A stretch of DNA of 64,000 nucleotides, taken from assembly GCA_024743405.1 (NCBI GenBank), contig JANSWP010000016.1:1-64000 (forward strand), written 5' to 3'. Each line of letters starts with the position of its first letter. Position 1 is the stretch's first letter. A program made the translations under genes and the position numbers. The DNA comes from Bacteroidota bacterium. Its GTDB lineage: Bacteria; Bacteroidota; Bacteroidia; Chitinophagales; Saprospiraceae. A model generated the notes under the pieces. It did not search any database. It saw only the letters and a program-made list of their open reading frames with translations, and was not told the origin of the DNA. Shown here piece by piece: positions 55,206-63,607 of the stretch.

Positions 55206-56705
55206 ATGAACAAAATGACCAAGTCTAAAAATATTTTTCAAGAAGCAAGGGAAGCCAAAGCCAAACTTAATACTCGTCGGCACTTTCTTAAAACCTGTAC
55301 AACAGGTTTAGGCGCTATGGCTTTTGCCTCCATCTTAGGTTGTAATCTAAGCGATAAGCAAGCATCAAATTTTCAAAACCCTTTACTTAACTTAGACGGC
55401 ATTCTTCCCCATTTTGCGCCTCGTGCTAAAAGGGTTATTTACCTCCACATGGCAGGTTCGCCCTCACAATTGGAATTATTTGATTATAAGCCAACCTTAA
55501 ATAAACTTCATGACCAACCCTGCCCACCTTCTTTGCTCGCAGGAAAAAGATTTGCTTTTATTTCCGGTGTCCCTCAAATGTTAGGGCATCAAGCGACCTT
55601 CAATCAATATGGTGAGTCAGGAGCTTGGGTTTCTAATAGATTGCCTTATTTCTCAAAAGTCGTAGATGAAGTTTGTTTTCTTAAAGCAGTACACACTGAT
55701 GAATTTAATCATGCGCCTGCTCAATTATTCATGATGTCGGGAAGTCCGCGATTAGGTCGACCAAGTATAGGCTCATGGGTATCTTATGGTCTGGGTTCAG
55801 AAAATGAAAATCTACCGGGCTATGTTGTTTTGGTATCAGGAGGCAGAGTACCAAGTGCTGGCAAAAGTCTTTGGGGAAGTGGTTTTTTGCCATCCCTTTA
55901 TCAGGGCGTTCAATGTCGCTCCGAAGGCGACCCAGTTTTGTATGTTTCTAATCCAAAAGGCATGAGTAGAGATTTAAGAAAACAAACTATTGATGCCATC
56001 AATCAGATCAATCAAAAAGAATACGAAACTTTTAAAGATCCTGAAATTTTGACTCGAATCGCCCAGTATGAAATGGCGTTCAAAATGCAAATGTCAGTGC
56101 CTGACGCCATGGATATTTCTAAAGAACCTGCTCATATTCACCAAATGTATGGAACCGAACCGGGTAAAACTTCTTTTGCTAATAATTGCCTTTTAGCCAG
56201 GAGACTAGCAGAAGAGGGCGTTCGATTTATTCAATTATTTCACTGGGGTTGGGATTCTCATGGAGCTGGAGCTTCTGAAGCACTCAATAAAGGCTTTCTG
56301 GACCGCTGCAAAGAAGTCGATCAACCAATGTCTGCTTTACTTTTAGACCTCAAACAACGAGGATTATTAGAAGATACACTTGTCGTTTGGGGAGGGGAAT
56401 TTGGACGCACCCCTATGAAGGAAAACCGATCTGGATTGGATAATCCATTTGTTGGAAGAGATCATCACACTGATGCATTTACCATGTGGATGGCAGGTGG
56501 CGGTATCAAGTCTGGTCTCACTTTTGGGAAAACGGACGAAATAGGTTATCACGGCATTGAAGGGAAAGTGCACGTTCATGATTTGCAAGCCACGGTTTTG
56601 CATACCCTTGGATTAAATCATGAAAAATTAACCTATCCATTTCAAGGACGAGACTTCCGACTAACAGATGTAAGTGGAACGGTCGTCAAAGACATTTTGG
56701 CTTAG
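55206..56705 (+). CDS. Tat-exported DUF1501 protein (sulfatase/phosphatase-superfamily-like)
   Basis: 499 residues. The twin-arginine motif NTRRHFLKT at residue about 23 leads a signal. Diagnostic blocks are RAKRVIYLHMAGSPSQLELFDYKP, the CPPSLLAGKRFAFISG segment, SIGSWVSYGLGSENENLPGYV, and the C-terminal FGRTPM and GRDHHTDAFTMWMAGGG, which carry the metal-binding His and Asp residues of the alkaline-phosphatase-like fold. The substrate is unknown. Order PSD1-DUF1501 is the canonical pair of Planctomycetes and related bacteria. Gap to the next gene 27 bp. Confidence 0.93.
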   Translation: MNKMTKSKNIFQEAREAKAKLNTRRHFLKTCTTGLGAMAFASILGCNLSDKQASNFQNPLLNLDGILPHFAPRAKRVIYLHMAGSPSQLELFDYKPTLNKLHDQPCPPSLLAGKRFAFISGVPQMLGHQATFNQYGESGAWVSNRLPYFSKVVDEVCFLKAVHTDEFNHAPAQLFMMSGSPRLGRPSIGSWVSYGLGSENENLPGYVVLVSGGRVPSAGKSLWGSGFLPSLYQGVQCRSEGDPVLYVSNPKGMSRDLRKQTIDAINQINQKEYETFKDPEILTRIAQYEMAFKMQMSVPDAMDISKEPAHIHQMYGTEPGKTSFANNCLLARRLAEEGVRFIQLFHWGWDSHGAGASEALNKGFLDRCKEVDQPMSALLLDLKQRGLLEDTLVVWGGEFGRTPMKENRSGLDNPFVGRDHHTDAFTMWMAGGGIKSGLTFGKTDEIGYHGIEGKVHVHDLQATVLHTLGLNHEKLTYPFQGRDFRLTDVSGTVVKDILA

Positions 56706-56732
56706 GTCTTGTGTAATTTTACAAAAAAAGAT

Positions 56733-57542
56733 ATGGATTATTTAAAAAATTTGAACGAAAAATATTCTCTGTCAAAAGACCAAATCGCTTTTTATAAAAA
56801 AAATAAATTCATCAAAATCAAACAGGTTTTAAATGAAGAAACAGTAACTCATTTTAATAAAATCATTACTAAAAAAGTGGCAGAGCTAAATATAGGTAAC
56901 GTCCCTTTGAGTCAAAGAAATACTTATGGAAAAGCCTTTTTGCAAATGATGAATTTGTGGACGGAAGAAGAAACGATTCAACCACTCATTTTCAGTAAAA
57001 GGATAGCTCAAATGGCTGCTGAATTGATGCAAGTGGAAGGGGTTCGCCTCTATCATGACCAAGCCCTTTATAAAGAAGCCGGTGGAGGTATTACACCATG
57101 GCACGCAGATCAATATTATTGGCCGTTGGCGACAGATAAAACCGTCACTGCCTGGATTCCACTACAAGTGACACCTCTCGAAATGGGACCATTAGAATTT
57201 TGTGCCGGTAGCCATCAAATTTTAGAAGGTCGAGATTTAAGCATTGGAGATGAAAGCGAAAAAATAATTGAAAAACGACTTAAAGTAACAGACTTTCCAC
57301 ACATTATTGAACCATTTGATGTTGGCGAGATCAGTTTTCATTCGGGCTGGGTATTTCATCGCGCAGGCTCCAATACGACCGAACATATTCGGAAAGTCAT
57401 GACCATTATTTATATGGATAAGGATATGAGATTGAAAGCACCAGAAAATGTAGGACAAAAGAATGATTGGGAAACCTGGTGTCCTGGCGCTAAAGTTGGA
57501 GGTATCATTAATACTCCGCTGAATCCAATTCTATATGGTTAA
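56733..57542 (+). CDS. PhyH-family Fe(II)/2-oxoglutarate dioxygenase
   Basis: 269 residues from the ATG at 56733 (an upstream in-frame near-start at 56709 is rejected because the extension is not conserved-like). The iron site is H124-x-D126 (PWHADQYYW) with distal H209 (VFHRAGSN) and the 2-oxoglutarate-binding Arg220 (EHIRKVM). It belongs to the phytanoyl-CoA-dioxygenase family, whose bacterial members hydroxylate small molecules or sugars. As the last gene of the operon, it probably acts with the oxidoreductase and PSD1/DUF1501 proteins, although it has no signal peptide and should be cytosolic. Confidence 0.9.
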   Translation: MDYLKNLNEKYSLSKDQIAFYKKNKFIKIKQVLNEETVTHFNKIITKKVAELNIGNVPLSQRNTYGKAFLQMMNLWTEEETIQPLIFSKRIAQMAAELMQVEGVRLYHDQALYKEAGGGITPWHADQYYWPLATDKTVTAWIPLQVTPLEMGPLEFCAGSHQILEGRDLSIGDESEKIIEKRLKVTDFPHIIEPFDVGEISFHSGWVFHRAGSNTTEHIRKVMTIIYMDKDMRLKAPENVGQKNDWETWCPGAKVGGIINTPLNPILYG

Positions 57543-57587
57543 TGACGATAAGGATGTCAACCATCATTAAGATGACGGGTATACAAA

Positions 57588-57668
57588 ACCACCATTACTG
57601 CTACGGGCACCTTAGGGGCAATGTTGCCGTAAATTAAGTGTAAGTCATTTATGTCCAATCACTTACTT
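57588..57668. repeat. Truncated copy of the family A hairpin element
   Basis: ACCACCATTACTGCTACGGG and the end TGTCCAATCACTTACTT match the third hairpin and right terminus of the element at 59865-60075. The hairpin is degraded (ACTGCTAC against GTTGCCGT) and the left half is missing. It sits between the PhyH gene and the ABC exporter. Confidence 0.7.
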
Positions 57669-57698
57669 TGTAACGAAATTTGTTCGTTCCTTATAGCT

Positions 57699-58952
57699 TT
57701 ATCCCTTCGACAAGGTTTCTGAAATATCTGTATTTCGAGCTTGGAATGCTGGAATGATGGCTGCCAATAACCCTACTCCCAAAGCTCCAATCAAGACATA
57801 AAACTCCTCCGTCAAAAACTCCTTTCCAGAGAAAGAATATCGATAGGTGTCTCTCATGTGACCTGCCAAGATCTCCATACCAATATGCCCCATTGCCATC
57901 CCGATGATATAGCCCAAAACCGCAAGCATTAATCCTTCTAATAATATTAAGATGAATAATTTTTCAGGTGTTGCTCCCATCACACGCATCAGCGCCAATT
58001 CATATTTTCGATCTTTTAAAGAAGAAAAAAGAGAAATAAAAACGCTCAAACCAGACACAAATACAATAATCCAAGCCAACATATTTAAGGCTTTTGTCCC
58101 AATATCCATTTGAGAATGAAGCCGATTTAGCTCGATGGCAGGTGTTGCCGCTTGCATATCCGTATTCTCATTGATCGAACGTCCCATATTTAGCGCTTGG
58201 TAATTATGCCCTTTGAATTTTATCAAAACAGACGTAATTTCTTTCGTTTCGTCTTCTTCTAAAAGTGATTTAGGCGCGTCGGAATGATTATGTGCAAGAC
58301 TATCATTTTCCATATCGTGTGCATGTCCTTCATGAACCGCCCAAATACTCTGCGTATTCGTTAAGATTAATTGATCAATCACAGAACCTGTAGGCTGTAA
58401 AACACCCACTACTTTCAAATCTTCCGAATCATCATGCACCAAGTTATCATCTCTGACTAAACCATGCGAACTTTTAAAAGTATCGCCGATTTTCATATTT
58501 AATTCGTTGGCAACCACAGCCCCGATAGTGACCTCCATTGTCTTTGACCATGCACTCCCCTCTCCTACTTTAGCATTATAAAATTCGAGTAAATCATGAT
58601 TGGTGCCCACGATTCGGTAACCTTTATGACTATCGCCCATTGACATGGGAACTGCCTTCTCAATCAAAGGATGTTTCGGATTCAAAAACGGCTTAATTTC
58701 TTTGATTGAGACATTTCCCGTTGGATTATCAATATGATACATGCTACACAAAATCATTTGTAAAGGGCTTCCTTTCGCTCCGATAATCAGGTCGATACCC
58801 GCTAAATTTTTATCAAAATTATCTTGCAACTGTTTATTCAAAACCAATAACAAAGAAATCAGCCCCACACCCAGTGCAAAAAGAACCAAGCTCAAGGTCA
58901 TATTGAGCGGCTTATTGATTAAATTTTTCCAACTTAATTGAAGTAAATTCAT
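57699..58952 (-). CDS. FtsX/MacB-type ABC transporter permease with histidine-rich loop
   Basis: 417 residues from the ATG at 58952. An N-terminal membrane helix (MTLSLVLFALGVGLISLLLV) is followed by a large periplasmic domain (residues about 40-285), and three C-terminal helices (MLAWIIVFVSGLSVFISLF ... GLMLAVLGYIIGMAMGHI, VLIGALGVGLLAAIIPAF), the MacB/LolCE plan. Residues 207-223 are HEGHAHDMENDSLAHNH, an unusual histidine-rich loop suggesting metal binding. It forms an operon with the ATPase at 59019 (66-bp gap). Probable efflux or lipoprotein-handling exporter; the substrate is unknown. Confidence 0.88.
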   Translation of the reverse strand: MNLLQLSWKNLINKPLNMTLSLVLFALGVGLISLLLVLNKQLQDNFDKNLAGIDLIIGAKGSPLQMILCSMYHIDNPTGNVSIKEIKPFLNPKHPLIEKAVPMSMGDSHKGYRIVGTNHDLLEFYNAKVGEGSAWSKTMEVTIGAVVANELNMKIGDTFKSSHGLVRDDNLVHDDSEDLKVVGVLQPTGSVIDQLILTNTQSIWAVHEGHAHDMENDSLAHNHSDAPKSLLEEDETKEITSVLIKFKGHNYQALNMGRSINENTDMQAATPAIELNRLHSQMDIGTKALNMLAWIIVFVSGLSVFISLFSSLKDRKYELALMRVMGATPEKLFILILLEGLMLAVLGYIIGMAMGHIGMEILAGHMRDTYRYSFSGKEFLTEEFYVLIGALGVGLLAAIIPAFQARNTDISETLSKG

Positions 58953-59018
58953 GTTTTTGAGTTCCCTGTTCCAAGTTTTCAGTGCCGAATTGTAAAGAAA
59001 CAACTACTGACTGCCAAC

Positions 59019-59645
59019 TTATAATTGAATTTGGTTTTTGAATCGTTCTTTAAGGCGGTTGTCATGAGTCACAACCAGTAAGGTTGCATTCACTTCGGCG
59101 GCAGCTTCTTCCAATAATTTTATAACTTCATCGGTATTAGTATCATCCAAAGCAGAAGTCGGTTCATCTGCTAATATCACAGCCGGTTTGTTAATCAAGG
59201 CTCTTGCTATGGCAACTCTTTGTTGTTCTCCTTGGCTTAAAGAAGAAGGTTTCGAGTTAAATTTGTGCCCCAAATTGAGTCGATCCAGCAATGCTTGCGT
59301 TCTAGCTTTATCAATTTTCTCTCCTGCTAATTGCTGCGCTAAACCTAAATTTTCGCCCACAGTCAAAGCTTTTACAAAATGTGATTTTTGAAAAATAATA
59401 CCAATATTTTTCCCGCGAAATTGATCCAATTTAGAAGAGCCTAAAGCATTTAAATTCGTGTTGGCAATTGTCACTGAGCCACTATTGGGAGTCAACAAAC
59501 CTCCTAAAAGATGAAGTAAAGTTGTTTTTCCACAACCTGATTGTCCAATCAAAAGCCAGTGTGCTCCTTTGTCACAATTGATGTCTGGGAACCGGAGCGC
59601 ATTCGATGAATCATATGAATATTGAAGATCTTTTGTTTTTAGCAT
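59019..59645 (-). CDS. ABC transporter ATP-binding protein (LolD/MacB type)
   Basis: 208 residues. Walker A GQSGCGKTT (34-42), Q-loop FQKSHF, signature LSQGEQQRVAIARAL, Walker B VILADEPTSALDD and switch His (VVTHDNRL) are all intact, so it should hydrolyse ATP. Its size and the signature place it in the LolD/MacB/FtsE subfamily that pairs with FtsX-type permeases, as the neighbouring gene shows. Confidence 0.95.
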   Translation of the reverse strand: MLKTKDLQYSYDSSNALRFPDINCDKGAHWLLIGQSGCGKTTLLHLLGGLLTPNSGSVTIANTNLNALGSSKLDQFRGKNIGIIFQKSHFVKALTVGENLGLAQQLAGEKIDKARTQALLDRLNLGHKFNSKPSSLSQGEQQRVAIARALINKPAVILADEPTSALDDTNTDEVIKLLEEAAAEVNATLLVVTHDNRLKERFKNQIQL

Positions 59646-59683
59646 GGGCGCAAAGATAATCGGTCAAATAGAAATAAAAAAAA

Positions 59684-59711
59684 GAGGTCATTCTATAATT
59701 TGAATGACCTC
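59684..59711 (-). terminator. Hairpin terminator upstream of the ABC operon
   Basis: GAGGTCATTC (59684-59693) pairs with GAATGACCTC (59702-59711), and on the minus strand a T-run follows (59683 down). It would end minus-strand transcripts arriving from 60078 and beyond. Confidence 0.75.
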
Positions 59712-59864
59712 CTTTAACAATGATATTTGTTGATTGTTTTAGTAACACATAAAGAATAACTCCGACATTTGCCTATGTATTTTTTGAACTTTTGCGGCGT
59801 TAAAAATACTTTTTTGCCATACCAAAATCTACTATTTCAAATTGGCGGACTTATTTTTTAGCTG

Positions 59865-60075
59865 TTAAGTGCCTGGACAATATTAGGTGCCATATTGCGC
59901 GCCGTCGCCTATGGCTAGGCGCGCTAAGGAGATTTGGAGGGCAGTTGAATTTAATAACCTGATTTTCAGACTATTAAATTCAACTGCCCTCCAAGACCAC
60001 CATTACTGCAACGGGCGCCTTTGGCGCGATGTTGCAGTATTTAAGTACAACTTAATTCTGTCCAAGAACTTACTT
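59865..60075. mobile_element. Multi-hairpin terminal-inverted-repeat element (family A, second copy)
   Basis: The 211-bp element is bounded by TTAAGTGCCTGGACAA and CTGTCCAAGAACTTACTT. Internal hairpins are GCGCGCC/GGCGCGC (59897-59924), a perfect 23-bp stem 59934-59956 with 59972-59994 whose loop holds CTGA-ttt-TCAG, and ACTGCAAC/GTTGCAGT (60005-60038) enclosing GCGCC-ttt-GGCGC. Ends and third hairpin are shared with 7199-7415 while hairpins 1 and 2 differ in sequence but keep their position. It touches the 3' end of the neighbouring T9SS gene (stop at 60078). Confidence 0.87.
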
Positions 60076-60077
60076 AT

Positions 60078-60809
60078 TCAATTAACCACAATCCTACCAA
60101 TGCTCGGATCTGGACAAATAATTGGCAACTCCAATCGAAAAACATAAACGCCTCGTGCCAATCCAGCCAAATTCATGGTTATTTTACCATTTGTATAAAT
60201 GTCTTCAAGCGTTGAGTATTCAAACACAATTTGTCCTCTTAAATTCAAAAGTTGGAGGCTTCCTTCTTGGTCTTTTAGGTCTATTGGTGAATTTAAGGTA
60301 ACCAAACTTTGAGTCGGATTTGGATAAAAATGAAGGTTCTGAATATCACATTTTTTCAATTCTTCTCCCAAACATGCTTCAGCAGCAGCCATTCTACTTT
60401 CGTCACTGGTTCGAACAAAATAAACTCCACAAACTGAAATGATATAATCTCCTTTTTCTTCCGATTCACAACAAAAACTTTCTGAAGGTTCATAATCAAT
60501 CTTATGAAGCGCCAAAATCACTTCTTCTCCAATTTCAAAATGAGCCGTATATAGTCTGCACAAATGTCCTGGATCACCCCATATCCGAATCGTCTCTTTT
60601 GATTCATTACCATTGAAAATTCCTTTGATTTCGAAATCCATACCATGCTCAACTTGTTTAGTTTTAATGCCTCGAATGATCAGTAATTGATCAAGTTGAG
60701 GTGCAACTGTTTCACAAAATGTAAAAGGACCTCCGCAACTACAAGCAAAGGAAGAGGTAGACATTCCAAAGAACATTAAAAAGAGGAATAAAGGAAACAG
60801 GTTTTTCAT
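60078..60809 (-). CDS. T9SS type A-sorted secreted protein with CxC-type N-terminal domain
   Basis: 243 residues from the ATG at 60809 (an ATG three codons upstream is also possible). The signal (MKNLFPLFLFLMFFGMSTSSFA) is followed directly by CSCGGPFTFCETVAP, resembling the CxC start of NTR/TIMP-like domains. The middle part is a beta-rich domain with CCESEEKGDYIISVCGVYF. Residues about 165-243 form a T9SS sorting domain (LHFYPNPTQSLVTLN ... LAGLARGVYVFRL). Small secreted protein of unknown role; its 3' end abuts the hairpin element. Confidence 0.78.
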   Translation of the reverse strand: MKNLFPLFLFLMFFGMSTSSFACSCGGPFTFCETVAPQLDQLLIIRGIKTKQVEHGMDFEIKGIFNGNESKETIRIWGDPGHLCRLYTAHFEIGEEVILALHKIDYEPSESFCCESEEKGDYIISVCGVYFVRTSDESRMAAAEACLGEELKKCDIQNLHFYPNPTQSLVTLNSPIDLKDQEGSLQLLNLRGQIVFEYSTLEDIYTNGKITMNLAGLARGVYVFRLELPIICPDPSIGRIVVN

Positions 60810-60872
60810 AACAAACAAATTAGAATTGAATCAATCTAGCTTTCTTTTTGTCTGACAGAAAAGTGAAAGGAA

Positions 60873-62669
60873 TCAGTTGGGTGCTACCGATTCTTTTTCT
60901 CCAAAATCAACTGTTTTAAATAAACCATATCCACTAGCAAACGCAATCATAAGCAAGGCAATGCCCCATCCTGTTTTCGCAGTCAATATATTTCCTATTC
61001 CAAGTAATCCAGAATAGATAAACAACACCCCTAAAAACCATCCAAACCACCGTTTACTTCCCGATTCATCAGGTTGAATATCTGGATTTTGTTTGGCAAT
61101 GTCACCCCACCATCCGCCAGGTCGAACTTTTCGATAGAAGGTATTCAAAGTAGCCTCATTATCTGGTTTGGTAAGTATGGCAACGGTTACCCAAACAATC
61201 GTTGTAGCAACTAGTATGCATACTGCTCGAACAAAACCAAAGTCTTCTGCATAGAAATAGCGAATGGGTTCATAAAGGCTATCTGACATACCTAGATTAT
61301 GAAAACCGGCCGCGATTAACCCTCCATTTGCAAAAATTAAAGAGGCTCCAATCGCACTAATTTCGGACCATCCATTCACCCGCCACCAATACCAGCGCAA
61401 CAACCAAACACCCGCTAAACCCGCAGTCAAATCAATCAAATATATCCACGCTTTCTCGATAGAAGTCATATTCATTGCGGTCAAAATAGCAAACCCAACT
61501 AAGACTAAAATCGACAATCGAGAAGCCAAAACATAATGCTTTTCTGTAGCGTCCTTTTTAATGAATCTTTTGTAAATATCATTTACCAAATACGATCCTC
61601 CCCAGCATAAATGCGTATCCATTGTACTCATAAAAGCTGCTAAGAAGGAGGCAACTAGCATTCCTTTTAGACCAATTGGCATTAGCTCTGCCAACATCAT
61701 TGGGTACGCCAATTCAGGGTCAGCGGCAAGTGCTTCGGAAGCTTCAGAAATTGGAAATATCACTAATGACCCCAATCCTACGATAATCCAAGGCCATGTC
61801 ATAACTGCGACTGCTAAAATACCCCATAGAAGGGCTGTCAACATAGCATGTTTGTCATTTTTAGTAGCAAAAATTCGTTGCCCAGAATAACCATCGTGCC
61901 CACTTCGCATCCATAGGACAAAAATTAAACACATATAAGAAGCAAATTCCAGCGCAGAACTATGTTCCGTATTTGGAATCATATCTAATGCTCCGGGAGG
62001 TGCATCTTTTAAATTAGAAATTGCCTCAACCATACCCGAAGGACCACCTAAATTATACAACACAATGCCAGCCAAAATCGTCGAACCTGCTAAACCCGTT
62101 ATAAACTGAAACATATCGGTCATCACGACTCCCCAAAGACCAGAAGCAAATGTGTAAATCACTGCCACAATTCCACAAATAAAAAGCGTTGTGCTCATAT
62201 CCCAACCTAATAAAACCTGAGCAAACTTAATCATGGCGAGCATGACCCATCCCATGACCACACAATTTCTCAAAACCCCATGATAGATAGCAGAAATACC
62301 TCGAAGTGCGGTGCCCGCTTTACCCGAATAGCGCATTTCCATGAATTCAGCGTCCGTAATAATATTGGCACGTCGCCATAATTTGGCATAAAAGAAAACC
62401 AACATCATCAAACCTCCGGCCTCATACCACCAGAGCCAATTTCCGAAAATACCTTTTTGACGAACTAATGAAGCGGCGGCCAAAGGAGCATCTGAAGCAA
62501 ACCAGGTCGCTGCCAAAGAAACACCGGCGATCCACCAAGGAAGCGAACGCCCTGCCACGAAATATTCTTCCATACTCTGACCCGCTCGTCGAGTGTACCA
62601 AACTCCAAGCCCAAAAGTGATAATTCCGTAAATGGCAATGATTATCCAGTCAAGAGTGGCCAGTTGCAT
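60873..62669 (-). CDS. Sodium:solute symporter (SSS family)
   Basis: 598 residues with about 14 hydrophobic segments, in the first of which IIAIYGIITFGLGVWYTRRAG lies. The family-typical YFVAGRSLPWWIAGVSLAATWFASD, a GLWGVVMTDMFQF segment in helix 5/6 and a central MLVASFLAAFMSTMDTHLCWGGSYLVNDIYK, with serine/threonine residues that can bind Na+, place it in the SSS (sodium/glucose-type) family. The substrate cannot be read off; sugars or monocarboxylates are common. It stands between two T9SS genes on the same strand (gaps 63 and 44 bp), so co-transcription is possible. Confidence 0.93.
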   Translation of the reverse strand: MQLATLDWIIIAIYGIITFGLGVWYTRRAGQSMEEYFVAGRSLPWWIAGVSLAATWFASDAPLAAASLVRQKGIFGNWLWWYEAGGLMMLVFFYAKLWRRANIITDAEFMEMRYSGKAGTALRGISAIYHGVLRNCVVMGWVMLAMIKFAQVLLGWDMSTTLFICGIVAVIYTFASGLWGVVMTDMFQFITGLAGSTILAGIVLYNLGGPSGMVEAISNLKDAPPGALDMIPNTEHSSALEFASYMCLIFVLWMRSGHDGYSGQRIFATKNDKHAMLTALLWGILAVAVMTWPWIIVGLGSLVIFPISEASEALAADPELAYPMMLAELMPIGLKGMLVASFLAAFMSTMDTHLCWGGSYLVNDIYKRFIKKDATEKHYVLASRLSILVLVGFAILTAMNMTSIEKAWIYLIDLTAGLAGVWLLRWYWWRVNGWSEISAIGASLIFANGGLIAAGFHNLGMSDSLYEPIRYFYAEDFGFVRAVCILVATTIVWVTVAILTKPDNEATLNTFYRKVRPGGWWGDIAKQNPDIQPDESGSKRWFGWFLGVLFIYSGLLGIGNILTAKTGWGIALLMIAFASGYGLFKTVDFGEKESVAPN

Positions 62670-62713
62670 TTTGATTCGTTTTGTTTTGAAAAATTAAGTT
62701 TGAATTATACTTA

Positions 62714-63568
62714 TTATCGAAGTAAGGTTATAGTTCCTCTTTTCACCTCTTTTTTCGGAATAGTGTTTTGAAATCGAGTGAAGGTTGCAGTCCAAAAATA
62801 CATTTCAGAAGGTGCAGGATTATTTTCAAAAATACCATCCCATTTTTTTCTGTAATCATTCGTCTCAAAAACTACTTTCCCCCAACGATTAAAGATAGCA
62901 AGATTATATTCAATTAATTGACAATCTCCAATTGCTCCAAATCCATCATTTAAATCATCATTATCTGGCGTAAAGGCATTTGGAAATCGGAATATACATA
63001 GCTCTGCGTCTTCTTGTTTTAGTAAACTGAGGTTATCGATTAAGATGTTTCCATCATAACGATTTGTAGAAATATAAGCCGCCTCTAGGTATATAAATTG
63101 CATTTTATCCCCCGAACCAGGAGAAAATAAGAACTGGTAGGTTTCCCACTCTTCATGAGTGATAGCTGGTGATTTCCAAATCAATTCTCCTTTTTCACAA
63201 GAATCTCGCCCTAGCCATACTTTCAATTTAATAGGATTCTTAAAAGAACTGATATAATCCTCTGAGTACGCCAGATCCAGTTGAAGGGAGTAAGATTGTC
63301 CTACTATTATAGGTTCGATTAGGCGTTGTCCTATATCCTCAAAAGTATTATTATCGCGAGCGACTAAACTGATGTATTTATTGCCATTTTTGGCAATCGT
63401 ATTCACCCCCATTTGGTAAGGTTGGTGATCAGGACTTGTATTAAAGTTACACCCTTTCCAATATTTTGAAAGGGTATCCATCTCAAATGAAGGGAAGCGC
63501 AGTAATTCCTGTGATATTCCAGCATTACTTACATAAAAAAATAAACTTATGACCGCAAATAATCTCAT
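62714..63568 (-). CDS. T9SS type B-sorted (gliding-motility-associated C-terminal) protein
   Basis: 284 residues. A signal peptide (MRLFAVISLFFYVSNAGISQ) is followed by a carbohydrate-binding-like jelly-roll region (LLRFPSFEMDTLSKYWKG ... YSLQLDLAYSEDYISS), and by a CHU_C/type B sorting domain (FPNAFTPDNDDLNDGFGAIG ... LAIFNRWGKVVFETNDYRKKWDGI). This form of CTD guides T9SS export with SprF-type outer membrane proteins. Function of the binding region is unknown. Confidence 0.88.
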   Translation of the reverse strand: MRLFAVISLFFYVSNAGISQELLRFPSFEMDTLSKYWKGCNFNTSPDHQPYQMGVNTIAKNGNKYISLVARDNNTFEDIGQRLIEPIIVGQSYSLQLDLAYSEDYISSFKNPIKLKVWLGRDSCEKGELIWKSPAITHEEWETYQFLFSPGSGDKMQFIYLEAAYISTNRYDGNILIDNLSLLKQEDAELCIFRFPNAFTPDNDDLNDGFGAIGDCQLIEYNLAIFNRWGKVVFETNDYRKKWDGIFENNPAPSEMYFWTATFTRFQNTIPKKEVKRGTITLLR

Positions 63569-63607
63569 TTAAGATACTTCCTGTTTACTCGACAAATTGC
63601 AGCTAGG

